Notes: a model not told the origin generated them from the sequence alone. A DNA stretch of 62,469 nt from Acanthaster planci (GCF_001949145.1 NW_019091464.1:435439-497907); one strand, 5' to 3'. Positions 45,698 to 57,949 are shown, numbered from the stretch's first letter. Numbers and translations are program-made.

Positions 45698-45903
45698 TAT
45701 AGACATTGAATTATCAGGGACAAGGGTCCAGGGTTTAAGGTTAAGATGGGGAGCTTTGGTACGTCATTGTATTTAAAAGGGATGGAGAAAGCAAGGACCA
45801 GGTACTTAAGAAACGAGAACGAGGGAAACACGTTCAGGAATAATCACACTGCTTTGGGTAGGCAGGTACTCTGTTTTTGCAATTATTTTACTTTTCATTA
45901 CAG

Positions 45904-48900
45904 GAGGTCCGTCCAAAGTCTGGCATGTTCAAGAAAAAAGACGATCTCAAGACCTTTCAGAAAGAGGCGCTTTCAGCACACAACAAGTAGGAAACCGTAT
46001 ACATGTTATGCAGTGTTGTCAAATTTACCTTCAAGAATACAGCAATTTTCCTGCTCTTGCTTGCTGTTTATTTTGCACGGGGATTTCAGTTCGGTATGCC
46101 TCATAAAAAAGTTAATCAAAAGCACGTTCTTGTAAGAACTATTTTGACCCTTTTTACATTTCCTGATTATTTCATCCAACTGTTAAGCGAAAGGCTAGTC
46201 ATAATATTTCATTGAAATGCGAAGTTGGTGAATTGATATTATCTAATATAATACTGCATAGGCCTATGTGAAAATCGTCTAAATCTTTCATGCCATAAAA
46301 TCCCCCCCAAAATAAGTTCGCTATACATCAACTGTGCTTCCAGTATTGTTTCTTAATGCAGAGCACGTTTTTGTCATCAAATCCAAGGAAGGATATTGGT
46401 AGTGATTTCTTTCTTACTCCATGACCTTGGCTCACAGATTTCGTGAAAAGCATGGCGTCCAAGCGCTGAAGTTGAGTGATGACCTCTCTGCGCACGCGCA
46501 ACAATGGGCCAATCACTTGGCGAGCCTCAATTCGCTCAAGCACAGCAACAACAAGAACTTCGGGGAGAACATAGCTATGAGTTTTGACCCTAAAACAACA
46601 GAGTTCTCAGGTACAATTAATGTAATTCCACAGCACCCTCCCGGACTAAGATGGGGATAATACTATCCAGGCGCTTTCTTGTGCATTATTCTTATGCATT
46701 AAACTGCATATTATTGGATGTTCGCCAACTACTTGGCATCTTTATTGCAAACTATTTTGACAGTGCACTTTTGTAAACATTCAAAATTGTTCATACTTTT
46801 CCAGACAAGAAATGACTCTGTTATTGTGATTTCATGCAGATAAGACCATGTTTAGTTTAGCATTTCTGTTCAATATCTTTGAGCAAGGGCTGCTTGTTTG
46901 TTTATTGTCTTAGTAAAAAGAAATTTAGGAAGCGGTTCTTATGCACAGATCAAAGAAATATTAAGATTTTCTCCCTGGACTTGCATCATGGTTTGGCTTA
47001 CAAATGTGGAACTTTGCATTAGCATAAAATCAAGAGGCTTCTACGCTTGCTTTAAAAATAGCAAAACAAAATTTAAAGTAAGGTTAATTGAAACATGAAG
47101 GTCTAGTTTCTAAGGTTCTTGTTAAAAATCCTTTGTATAGAACCATTAACGTAAAGGAAGGTGTACAAGGTCTGACCTCACAGTGTGTAAACTAATAGGT
47201 CTAATAACACACATCATGGAGAAGATCAATCCTTAAATTAAAGACTGATATGTCATATGCAGCAAGGTATGAGACAGAGAGAACCACCCCCTGCTTTGTG
47301 TTGGTCATTGTCTCGCAGGAATCTGGGGAATTCCTTTCAGACATCTTGGAGGGAAGTGTTAAGTAACAATAGTCTGGAATGTGTATAGGGATTGGACATG
47401 TTGGGAGGGTACCCCTCGGTCTCATTTCTTGCTGGGTATATGATATGTTCATGAAAGAAAAGCACCACTGTAACAAGTGTTGCGATGAGTCAGGTTTTTC
47501 GTAATACACTTCGGTTACACTCCATCCAAATAATTTTAAATGTCTTCATGCAAAAAAAGATTACCAGTTGACAATAGTCTTTGAGAGTGATCAGATACCT
47601 TTGGTTTTGATTGGCCAGGCCAGCAGGTGACTGACCAATGGTACGCAGAGGTCAAAGACTACAACTTCAACATTCCTGGGTTCCGGTCGGGAACAGGTAA
47701 GCGGAGTCGGCACAGTACATACAGTATCCGGTTCGTACGTGTGACACCAATTCAGTTTAAACCACGCCCACTGCACAAGATACACGACCATCGCAAGTAC
47801 GTTAGTTTGCGATAAATTACCGTTAGTTTTTCTTTTGATTTTACCTGTCAAGTCATCCTGAAAGAGGCTTCAACAAAATTTGCAGCATGAAAAGTCTGAA
47901 TTTAACATACATTTATATATTTTTTGTTCTGACTCCTTACTTTCAATCGTCTGATCGTATTAAGAATTGAAGCTGACACATACAGCCTCGTTTTCAAACG
48001 CGGAAGTGCGCAGATTGACGCTAAAAGCGTCGTATTGGGAGCCCTTTATACACTGCAACCCTGTAGCCTAACCAGATCATCTCAAGAAATAGGCAGCCAT
48101 CCTCAGTCGTTGAAAAATTGGAAGAAAATTTGTAAATATTCAAAACAAATCTCCAAATTTGTATTCCAAGCAACTTTGCAGAATCTGAAGTATTCTCGTC
48201 GCTCATTCAAAATTCCTTAAAATTAAGCTGTCATGTGACATTAAGGCCTGAATAAAATCCCCGTCATTTGACCGGTGGGCTATTGATCACGTGGCATTGC
48301 ATATTGTAGCTCAGTGGCATGTCAGTGTCTTATGTTGGGGGATACAATTTTTCTAAAAATGACTGTCCAACTTGTTTATGCCGTAAAAGAATCCACATTA
48401 CCCCTCCCCGAAAGGTGGTAGTACCGTTCCTAAACTCCTGGTGCATTCAAGAAGCCTTTTGCGAATTAAATTTCAATCAAATCTGGTAATCTGAGTTCTC
48501 TAAATTCACGTAAACGTAGCAATTTGAATTTTCCATTCTAAAGACACTGTTGCTATACGTCATGATTCGGGGCAAGCTTTTGCATAGCGACCACCATCTC
48601 TGAAATAGACTGGTTCCTTTGCGCCTTTCTTATCCATTGCAAATGGTCTATTCTTGCAAGCGTCTCTAGTTTGTTTTGGTGCAATCAGATAACTCAGTGT
48701 ATCAGATTTTATTCAAATTTAACTCGTGAAAGGCTTATTAAAAATGGCAGCATGTCTTCGCAGGCAACTTAATTACCCCCCTCCTTCCTCGCTGGATACG
48801 CCTCTCGCAAAGCTGCCCCGCCAAATAGACGTTTCACGGCGTCGGTTCATGATTTCATTCCATAGTCCATTGCGCAATTGGTCTGGCTGTATACTCTCTG

Positions 48901-49371
48901 AACTTGTTATCTGATGGAGAGATTTATTCGGGAAAAACAGGGATTTCTCCTGACGCATCCATGCACTGTTTAAAAACATACTGTAATAAATGCTTCGCTT
49001 TGGTACAATGGTAAGAATAATACGGTGCCGCATGAAATGTTTCATTCCATCTGTCATCTTGTGACAACACTATTACCATTGCACCCACGAACACTTCTCG
49101 TTTCTTATTTTGTTCCTCAGGTCATTTCAGTCAAGTAGTATGGAAAGACTCGAAAGAAATGGGGATCGGAAAGGCGGTGGCGGGAAACGGCAAGGTGTTC
49201 GTGGTGGCCAATTACCGACCGGCCGGCAACGTGATGAGCCGGTTCAAGGAGAATGTCTTCCCGCTCGGTAGCAAGAAGACGAAGGACAAGGGTCGAGGCA
49301 GGAAAGGGTCCACCAGCTCCAGCAGCAGTAGTAGCAGTAGCAGCAGCGAGGATGAGAAGAAAAAGAGCAAA
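45904..49371 (+). CDS. CAP domain 1 of gene copy 2 and Ser-rich linker (four exons)
   Basis: Exons 45904-45986, 46438-46610, 47619-47696 and 49121-49371. The tetrad is complete: [26 protein letters not shown]. The intron between HN and the next aromatic residue (AA|A TTT, Lys-Phe) is in the same place as in gene copy 1. The final exon carries a linker of about 35 residues: a basic stretch [12 protein letters not shown], eleven consecutive serines encoded by AGC/AGT/TCC, then EDEKKKSK. The linker of gene 1 is unrelated in sequence. The acidic-serine patch looks like a possible casein-kinase target (inference). Confidence 0.87.
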
Positions 49372-52300
49372 GTGAGTAGTTGTGAGTGGTGGATGAGAGT
49401 TTCAATGGGTGCGCGTCTGAACCGGAGAATATGACGTAGTAATTTAGATTTTGGACGCATGACCGTACCGGAGTGTCAAATCTCCCATGACCATAATTTT
49501 AGATTGTATGCTTGAGCGAGTCACTTCAACCCTATTCGTCTCTCTACGATAAGGAATGAGAAGGAATACCGGCGTTTAATTGTTAGCTAGGCAGCAACCT
49601 GCGATGGATTGGTATCTCATGTGGGAGAAAGAAATAGTTTTAATTGTTTTATGTCAAGAAAACGGAAGATCAAAGACGGCCTGGCTGTCGATGCAAGTAA
49701 GCCGTGCGGTGTCTATTGCATGATTCAATGCACTTGCCAATGATTTTGTTTAAACCTTGTGGATTTATGAATTTATTTCATTTTCAAACAATTTATCTTC
49801 AAATGTTTTCATCGTAGTTTGGATTTCCCAAAAAGAAAGATCGGGACAGCAGCAAAATCAGCACAAAGATCTCTAGTACCGAGCTGAGAAAATTCCAGAA
49901 GGACGCCCTCGATGTCCATAATGAATACCGGTCTAAGCACGGCGTTAATTCGCTGAGGCTCTCTGACGATCTCTGTAAGAGCGCCCAGGATTGGGCAGAG
50001 CACCTCGCCAAGAAGGACCGCTTTGAGCACAGCAAACGGAACGATATCGGCGAAAATGTGGCGATGCATTATTCTTCCGCCACCACCGAATACTCTGGTA
50101 AGTATCAATTCGTAAAAATTACCCCACCACTTTACTAGGATTAAAGTTCGATTTATTTAATGGTTTGTGTGATGGAATTATTTGTTCTTAACAGGCAAGG
50201 AAGCATGCGACCAATGGTACAGCGAACTGAGCAAATACGATTTCAAGAAGCCAGGTTTTGAAAGTGGCACAGGTCTGTAAAAGGTTCCTTTTGGGGGGAC
50301 GTCTGTTCAATGCAAGAATACTGTCAAATGTTTCAGTCGTCCTAAAGAGTAGGTCTTCACGTTAAAACGTGATTAATCGTGAGCTAATTGGTGTCACCTG
50401 CATGCCCTAAAACAAATGTCATTTGAAAAAACAAATAAGAAATAAGAAATAAACATCCCAACAAACAAACAGACAACATTGGACTGTTATGATCGGCGTG
50501 TTATCACTACTTATAAAAATTAAATTATATTTGGATTATAGTGGGAACATTCTGTTTTATCTTCGTTTTGAAAAAGATGGCAGAAATTGAAATGTTCGAC
50601 AAAAAATGCATTCTTCCATAAGTGAGGTTTTCATCTGACTAATTACTCCCATTAACACGTTTTACTTGTGCCCTGTGAACATAATTTTTTGCAGGTCACT
50701 TCACGCAGATGGTTTGGAAGGGATCTAAGGATTTTGGCATTGGTAAAGCGATAACCAAAGACGGTAAGGTATTGGTTGTTGGCCAGTACTTACCTCCGGG
50801 TAACGTGGTGGGACGGTACGAAGAGAATGTCTTCCCAAGGGCGGACGGCTACCGACCACCGCCCAGCACTGCGCAAACCTCCAAGGTAGATCTTTTTACG
50901 AAAAAAATGCTGTTCACCTATAATAATGTAATTTCAAAGTTGTGGAAACGGTGGGGAGACTTAAGGTTCCTGGACTTTCAGTGCTGAAATGGTGTTGTAA
51001 ATCAAAAGATACTGAATGAGAAACAATTTTTTAATGGGTGTTTGAACGAAGATCAAACTGCACATATACAGTCATCATTAAGATCAGTCAAATTGGGAGA
51101 GTCCGCGGAAAGAAATAAGTCGACTGTTACGACCCAGTCCAAAATCAGAACAAAATGGTCTGAAGCCTTAATGAAAAAAATGTGACTCTCTTGATTCTTT
51201 ATGAAGGTGACTCGAGTTGTCCGCAGCACGCACTACGTCGTTGAGGATCCGCCGAAAACCGTGGACCACGTCACCAGGAAAGTAAGCAATAATAGTCTTT
51301 CCGACTGTTCCACCGCTGTCGGTATAGATTTTTACAGCAAAATGCCAAGGACGAAGCCTGCCGGCAGTACATTATAATACGCACCTGATTTATGTAGCAG
51401 CTTTGGCATTATTAGGCTGGGTCACGGGCATAACGAAAGGCCTGGCCCCCCTCCAAGCCCCCCCCCCCAACGAGATAAAATCAAGTCAACGGATGAATGG
51501 ATACTGAACAAGGCTAACAAAAGCTTGCCCCAAAAAACCACTGAAAGCTGGTGCCCAAATAAGATGCTGGTGCCCCCCTTGTGCCCCCCACTAGTAAAAT
51601 CCTAGAAACGCCACTGCTTGCGATATGAAGTAGGGAAAGGATTAATTTGAGGATGTCCGGGGTTCGAATCTCAGAGGATGTAGGCCTATCTCTCTTTCTC
51701 TGCTGCTTTTTTCTATTTATAATAAGCATTCATTAATTTCAATAAAGAAATTAAATGGAACGGCATTTGAACCCGTGACATCCGGAAGACCATGCTCTTC
51801 CAAATAAGCTATTCTCTCCTATACGTTGGTGTCTCTTCTCAATTGTCAGTATCTTTGTTCAGGGGTTTTTCTTATCTGTTCTGTATGTGTCCTGCTGGGA
51901 AAATCAATGTGAGCGGTGATTACTGCCATATAACCTCGAAGTTTATTTCATTCAACGGAAAACAACGCTCGCTTCAACACTTTTAACGAGATAAGCCTCT
52001 TCCATCTCGTGATACGATAACATACATCCTCCTATGCTTCTAATATTGACATTTTTCTGTCAAAACCTTGCAATTTATTACCAGCAGTGGTTAGTCGAAG
52101 CGGACGGCGTTAGACTCTAAAATGAAAACAATACATATACTGTTTTTATATGGTCGCATTGTTAGAGCCATGTACATATGACTTACTTCAGACGGATTTA
52201 TTGTGCTCAGCAATGGCGTAATAAAGGGGGAAATTTCTAAGGGGACTCAGGGATAATCACGTTTGTTTCGGAAGGGCACCAAAAGCCGAAGAACTGCCTA

Positions 52301-54412
52301 ACTGCATTGATACCCCTCGCGCCTTTTGCATGTTCGTGCCTGTGTTCATTTCATTTGAATTTCGCTGCACTCCTATACATGTATCTTTGATGCAGCGTTG
52401 CTCCCCACAAAGTTATGTCTTGGATTCAGTCTTTCTAAAGCTGTTCTGTTTCTTTCTCCACTCAGGTTGGTGGTGTCAAGCTCAAAGATGCCGACTTGTC
52501 CCCCTCCGACCTCCGGACATTCCAGCGAGATGCCCTCGAAGCTCACAACAAGTACCGGGCCCGCCATGGCGTCCGTAGCCTGAGGCAGTCCGGGGAACTG
52601 ACGAGGCGCGCCCAGGACTGGGCTGCCCACCTAGCCGAGCACGACTTGTTCAAGAACAGCGGTAACTCCGATGTCGGGGAAAATATCGCCATGCATTACT
52701 CCAGCGCCAGCGTCGCATTTTCAGGTAGGCGTCACCAAGGCCCTGTCACACCTTGACGATTTAGCCGACGTATGAAAAAACTGGTGAATACGCTGACATA
52801 CGCTGATTTATCGATGTTTTTTCGATTTTTTTTTCAAATTTGGGCATGTAAATAGCGTATTCATTACGAGGTGGACACATACACATGTAAATAACGTATT
52901 AGTAACTTACACAGAACATTTCGATAACTCATTGATAACTTATAATTATACGGTAGCTGTAAGTTAGAAACACGTTCACTAAGTGGTCGTCCGTAACACG
53001 TCAAATACGCCTACATACGTCAGTATGCGTACCACGTCCAATTTAAGTTACACATATGTGGGCCTATTTTCAAAACACGTTACTGATAGATTAGAAATAA
53101 GTTTTGGGTAACGAGTAAATTACAAGCAGCGTGTGTGGATATGTGCCAACGATCCCAAAGCTTACCTACAACTTACAAACCGCGTATGCTTGACGTATGA
53201 GCCATATATACGCTGACATACCTTCAAGACTTATCTACGCTGACATACGTCAACATTTTTACGCGTGCATAAAATTTGTCGACGACCTCGCCATACACAC
53301 GTACGTACCAACGTACTTCAGCGTGCTCTTAAGTTATACCAAACTTTAATGCCTATAACTTATTCGACGTACGCCAGCGTATTCACCAAATTTTTCATAC
53401 GTTGGCACATAGGCCTATGCTGGCTAAATCGTCAAGGTGTGACAGGGCCTTTAGAAAGAAATGAGGCACTCTTGAATTCTGACGCAGGTGGGACCCCATA
53501 CCCTTGAGATTTCAGTTTGATGGCTCTGTGCGCATTCTGATACCCAAAACTGCTGTAAAATTTCCTAAGTACCTATATTATACATTCACCAATTTGCCTG
53601 GAACTTTGTGGATGTATTCAACAGGGAACGTCGAAGTTTTGTAAATTCAGCCTGGATGTGACATTGCCAAAAAAGGGGCCTTTTTGATGTTCCTAACTTG
53701 CATCGGCTGCATTAAATATATACATGTTTTATTAGCAGGTAAACTTGACTCCCCGCAGCTAACCAAGGTGTTTTTATTATGCAGGCGACGAAGCAACTGA
53801 TATGTTTTACCGCCAGATCGAAAAGTATAACTTTAAGAAGCCTGGGTTCACGTCGGGCGCAGGTGAGACCATCTTATCGATCTTTTGAAACTTGAACCAA
53901 GAACTCGCAGTGCAAGTGGAGTTTGGACTTTTAAAAAAGTCTCTTCCTTTTTTGAAAGTCATAGACCATGGCGGTCCCTGTCAGAAAATCGCTTAACGTA
54001 CAGAGCGAAGCAGCCCCCGGGTATCAAGAAACTTCTTGGACTTTATAGAAAACAAACATGCACTCTAAAAATAAAAGTAAGGATGTGCCTGTTGTATTTT
54101 TTTTTATTCATTGGCTGGGTGTAATTCACGTCACTGCATTCGTAATTTCGAGTGTCTTTCTCCCAAGCGATCCAAGGATCCCTTGATACTGTCCTGGTCC
54201 ATGCCACAGGCTGAGCTAACCAACTAACTCTTCAGTTTTGTCACTCACCACTTCCAGGTCACTTCACCCAGCTAGTCTGGAGAGACAGCAGGGAGATGGG
54301 TATAGGCAAAACGATCACCAAGGAGGGAAAGGTCATAGTGGTTGCCTTCTACAGTCCACCCGGCAACGTCATGGGCCAGTTCGACACCCAGGTCTCTAAA
54401 GCAGGCAAATAG
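45904..54412 (+). CDS. Triple CAP-domain protein, GAPR-1/GLIPR2-like, gene copy 2 (5' end not resolved)
   Basis: Eleven coding exons: 45904-45986, 46438-46610, 47619-47696, 49121-49371, 49818-50097, 50195-50272, 50695-50885, 51207-51281, 52466-52724, 53785-53862 and 54258-54412 (TAG). All are GT-AG with matching phases, giving 566 visible residues. Exon number, order, phases and most lengths equal those of gene copy 1. Domains 1 and 2 have the intact CAP tetrad and domain 3 has not. The chief differences are the lysine- and serine-rich linker after domain 1 and the much longer introns. One intron (52725-53784) holds a 716-bp inverted-repeat element. The visible part starts [19 protein letters not shown] in phase 0, so an upstream exon must carry the start. 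No signal peptide or Cys-rich tail is seen, which fits a cytosolic GAPR-1-type protein. Confidence 0.87.
47261..47433. repeat. Palindromic repeat, second copy of the element nested at 25972-26143 (inverted)
   Basis: It begins AGCAAGGTATGAGACAGAG and ends GGTCTCATTTCTTGCT. It shares blocks such as TGTGTTGGTC, GAATCTG and ACAATAGTCT with the other copy in reverse orientation. It lies in an intron of CAP gene 2. Confidence 0.6.
48453..48736. mobile_element. Foldback element family FB1, copy B
   Basis: The 284-bp element has arms AAGCCTTTTGCGAATTAAAT and inverse ATTTAACTCGTGAAAGGCTT. It contains the GGCAAGCTTTTGCATAGCG and ACCACCATCTCTGAAAT blocks shared with copies A and C. It is the shortest and simplest copy and lies in an intron of CAP gene 2, between exons 47619-47696 and 49121-49371. 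Confidence 0.75.
49818..50885 (+). CDS. CAP domain 2 of gene copy 2 (exons 49818-50097, 50195-50272, 50695-50885)
   Basis: It reads [35 protein letters not shown] and [19 protein letters not shown]. The tetrad is intact. The last exon differs from its partner in gene 1 (30444-30634) at about 14 of 191 bases by my hand count. The N-terminal lead ([13 protein letters not shown]...) is lysine-rich and unlike that of gene 1. Confidence 0.88.
51207..51281 (+). CDS. Inter-domain linker exon, gene copy 2
   Basis: This 75-bp exon encodes 25 residues, [18 protein letters not shown] followed by VDHVTRK. It has the same length and phase 0 as 31065-31139. It belongs to no family I know. Confidence 0.8.
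51410..51615. mobile_element. Degenerate copy of the hAT MITE at 13759-13988
   Basis: It shares GGATGAATGGAT, GAACAAGGCTAACAAAA, CTGAAAGCTGGTGCC, ATAAGATGCTGGT and the right end AATCCTAG..ACGCCACTG. The left end has lost CAGTGGCG. It lies in the intron between the linker exon and CAP domain 3. Confidence 0.7.
51645..51812. repeat. Two tRNA-derived SINE-like pieces in opposite orientation
   Basis: On the plus strand, GATGTCCGGGGTTCGAATCTC (about 51653-51673) has a B box. On the minus strand, an A-box-like TTGGAAGAGCATGG and the B-box stretch CCGGATGTCACGGGTTCAAA lie at about 51765-51812. Neither forms a full tRNA. Confidence 0.4.
52466..54412 (+). CDS. CAP domain 3 of gene copy 2, degenerate tetrad (exons 52466-52724, 53785-53862, 54258-54412)
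   Basis: It keeps [17 protein letters not shown] and GHFTQLVW. It has [12 protein letters not shown] (His to Asn) and [11 protein letters not shown] (Trp to Phe, Glu to Gln), as in gene 1. The first 105 bases of the 52466 exon are almost the same as in gene 1, and the next 35 are quite different. It ends [10 protein letters not shown] before TAG. Confidence 0.88.
52737..53452. mobile_element. Inverted-repeat DNA element in an intron of CAP gene 2
   Basis: The 716-bp element has ends AAGGCCCTGTCACACCTTGA and TCAAGGTGTGACAGGGCCTT. The match continues inward through CGATTTAGCC, and then as spaced TACG-containing motifs (ACATACG, ACGTCAA, ACGCTGACATACG) on both arms. It starts only 12 bp after the exon end at 52724. 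There is no coding capacity and no clear target duplication. Confidence 0.8.
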
Positions 54413-57400
54413 GACTGCCAAGGAGGAAACACAATAGGGCAGCAACGATACCGATCCGTGTATGAAAGCGAGAGAGGGCTCTCCTCCTTGTGTATCACGA
54501 AGTTATTGTTCGTTCGATTTTTATATTTGTTTGAAAATGTTTATATATTTTGTTCTATTGTAAATTTCTTGAAAAAGAAACTATTCGAAAATTTTTAAAT
54601 AATGTTTTTTCTATTGGCTCTTTTGTTTTATTTGAAACTTAACTTCAAAAAATTCCGTGTTAGCACTCAAGTGATTTGGTGAGCAAAATTAAAATACATC
54701 TTAACTGGAAAGTAATAGTGTTGTAGTTGTTTAGTTCAACGTTCTGTTAGGCCAGCCCCAAAAGGGTAAAAACTGCGATGGCACCGCATACACATGCGCA
54801 TTCTGAAGTTTGACGTGCGCGTGCATTTGGCATATTCACAGCACCTTATTAGACGGAAACGCATGACACCCGCGCGTGCCACCAGTCCACCGGCGTTGTG
54901 CCACAAATGACCTCTTATTCTTTTTTGCCAAATTACACTGCGTGCATGTAATACTTTGCGTAAGGTGTAGGTGCAATAATTTTCAAATGGAATCGAAATC
55001 AATGCCAGTGAGCTAGTTTGGTATTTCAAACAAAGCAAGGTCGTTCGGGAACAAAGCACGCGCTCAAGTCTGCTTAGGGTCTCGTTGATTCATTGATCTC
55101 CCCTGTAAAGACGCAATGGAGATCAATGGGCATCAGACCTCGCACGCGCACAGGCCGCCGAATGACATCAGTCACACTTCATTTTGGGCATGCACTGTTT
55201 AAATCCAAACTGGCTTACTTCAAGTTCAAATCTCGTTTTTAGTTGTGCACGAGTCTTAATAATCGTACTCGCGGAAAAGTCGTAAAACACAAGTTACTTC
55301 AGTATTGATGTGTCTGAGACTTAAGTTGACTATTTAGAACGGGTACTGTAGGTTATTGGCAAGGTGTGGTGCCTCGCTCTGTAGGATTAGAAATACTATA
55401 CTTCCTGTACATCATAGTTAACCAAGTGTTTCATAATAATAGTATTGGTCAGGGCTGATCAAAGATGTAGCAGGCTGCCTTGGTTTGACAGACTGGTACT
55501 AAGTAATGAAGACAGTACAAGAGCCAGTCTGATTTTTTTGTTTGTGCGTGCGTGTGCTGTATATTTTTCAAATAGCTCATAACAATTTTTGCCCGACACA
55601 TAGGCTTCTATAGTGTTCCTTTAGAACCTCTTAATGCAAGTTGAGTTGCCATTCATTTGGGCCCGATCAAAATACCAGTTTTTATTGGGGAGAATTGTAT
55701 AGTTTTTCTTAAAGCTAGAAAATGTGATAATTTGTTTTAGAATTCTGTTACAAGTATGCCTTTTTTAAAAATTATGGTGGATGCTCTAATTTTCTTTTGA
55801 GTTATAGGCCTACACGCGCCGAGTATGCAAAATTAGCACATGAATTGAATTATTATTAGATGATAATTCGTTACTTGAACCCACCCATTTCCGTTTCAGT
55901 ATGATTTGCCAATTGTAGATATGAATGTTTTTGAAATGTTTTTAAATTCCAATTACGCAAATATTGAAATTGTGAAAATTGAATATTTTAATAATTACAT
56001 GAAATGAATGACTGAAGTCGAATGTTTACGAATATGTAATCATTTAAATTTCTTGAATAAAATGTACAATTCGATTGTAATTGTTTTTGTCCATTCTCTG
56101 ATTATTTACTCCTTCGGTTTTGATTCAACGCAAAGGTACGCAGAGCACCGGCGGCCGCGGCAAAACGATTTTCGAGGTGGGGGAGGGAGTTGTTGAGACC
56201 ATGAGGCAGTCAGCCATTTAGGGTTCGATCCATGAAGCCCCATCCACTTATAGGACCTGCAAAAAGTGTGTGTGGGGGAGGGGCAGGCCCTAGTTGAAAA
56301 GGCGGGGGGGGCACTGTCCCGCTTCCGCCAAGTGATGCGACGGGTCGCCTCAACATGCAAGGCAACATCATTAGGTTTTTTCAAACAAAAATTAAATGAT
56401 TTTCATTTTTATCATCTCTCCACTTCCTTTACATTTTTGGTGAGTTAGCCATTTTTTTAACATTCGACAAAGCAATACCTTCACCCCGACGACTAAATTA
56501 AGGTTCCCTAGCCTGCAAGCAGCCAGTTTTCAGTCAGCATTTCTCTATTTTCCTCGCAAAAAGGGCCCATTTTCAACCATAATTCTATTGAGTCTGCCCA
56601 CAAATATGGAAGCCCCCAAACCAGGGAGTTCATCCTGGGCTGTATTCACACAATCCTATCGTTTCTCTTGCAGCCAAACGGTCCTTTTGTAAAAAAGGTT
56701 GTTCACTGCTCGTGCAGAAACTCTCACAGGTTGTAATCGTGGAACCCTCGGAGTTTTGGCAAGGTTTGAGCGCGCGTAAATAGCGCCCTCTGGAAAAAAT
56801 ATTTACATGACCGATTTCCTTTTGTGGGGCTCTCTGGCCGCTGCCTATTACATTGTGTTCGTACGGCTGGCGAAACTTGACAGAAATAGCACCCGTTGTT
56901 TTCCACAATTTACCTCATTACATATGCATTTGCTTCATTGCTCAAAGAAGGTTGCATTTTCATTTTGTTTTTAGTTATAGTGTTGATTATTTTGGTGTTT
57001 TCATAGCTGTGTGAGACATTAAACACTTGGTGAATTATCTCTCGCTTACTGCCAGCCAGTAATGCTCCACCATCCTCAGAATAAACAAAAAACGGACCGT
57101 GCAGGCCCTATTACATTCAAAATCCACCCCCAGCACATCCTGGTTCAAGTGTAGCACATTCAACTTTGGTTTTGGTCAAAACCAAAAAAGACAATTTAAA
57201 CCTGCAAATAAGAAAGCCGTATATGAGATAAAGTCGCTTGTTTTTGTTTAGTTTTAGACGCATTTTCACACATCGCCGGTGGATTGCAGCCCCTTCATTT
57301 CGGACTGTAACCTGGCATTGGAAACCTTGTACACAACCGTCCGCGTATAGATGCCTTCTACAGTCATTTGAAGAAGTTTGAGACTACCTGGGATTTTATG

Positions 57401-57640
57401 GGTGTTTCCGTCCATGGGCCTGCATTCCTTCGTCTCATCCGACGATTACTTGTTTACTACAGTTGCCCATAACATGAAAGCAGTGATATTAGTCCATTTG
57501 AATGACAGCTTTTGCCAAGACAGGTCTTGTATACATGTGCACACACTGCAGCATGGGTAAAAAAGCCAGTCTAAGTCAGGTTCAAAGGGCTACTCTGAAC
57601 ACTGGCGTATATAAAAATCCAGGACTTGCAGCGCCTTTAT
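54413..57640. other. 3' flank of CAP gene 2 and intergenic DNA
   Basis: A short 3' UTR homologous to that of gene 1 follows the TAG. The rest has no recognised gene. A patch near 54770-55150 is richer in GCGCATG/GCGCAC motifs than its surroundings. Confidence 0.4.
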
Positions 57641-57660
57641 ATGAAGAAGAAGCCAACCAG

Positions 57661-57740
57661 CGGCCATTTTACCGAGCCAAATACAAATGCGTGGGTTGGC
57701 TACCTCTTCTAGCTTTGTATTCGGCTCGGTAATGGCCGCG
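57661..57740. repeat. Strong 80-bp hairpin
   Basis: GCGGCCATTTTACCGAGCC, then AAATACAAA, a loop of about 25 bases, then TTTGTATTCGGCTCGGTAATGG and CCGC. About 26 of 28 positions pair, with one small offset. There is no related copy in the window and no tandem context. Confidence 0.7.
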
Positions 57741-57949
57741 AGTGGATTCAATGATCTCTATAGGGCATTGCGAGTCCAGATATTATTATACACGTCTGTG
57801 ACTCTGAACGTCAAATTAGTGAGAGCCCTGGTTGCAGTAAGACTGCTGTGCACAATGCCATGGCTCATGTTTTTGACCAGATCGAAAAGGCACGGTCATC
57901 CAAGAAAAAATACCACTTGTGATGACCCCACATGAGTTCACATCAAGTA

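Larger units (their letters stand above)
43871..45903. other. Upstream region of CAP gene 2; missing 5' exon(s) expected here
   Basis: The first recognised exon of gene 2 starts in phase 0 at 45904, so the start codon lies upstream. I could not identify it with confidence. ATGs at 45746 (MGSF...) and 45782 are in a different splice context. A Tigger/pogo-like terminal repeat lies at 45637-45695, and a CTCF-like motif at 45084-45098. Confidence 0.4.
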
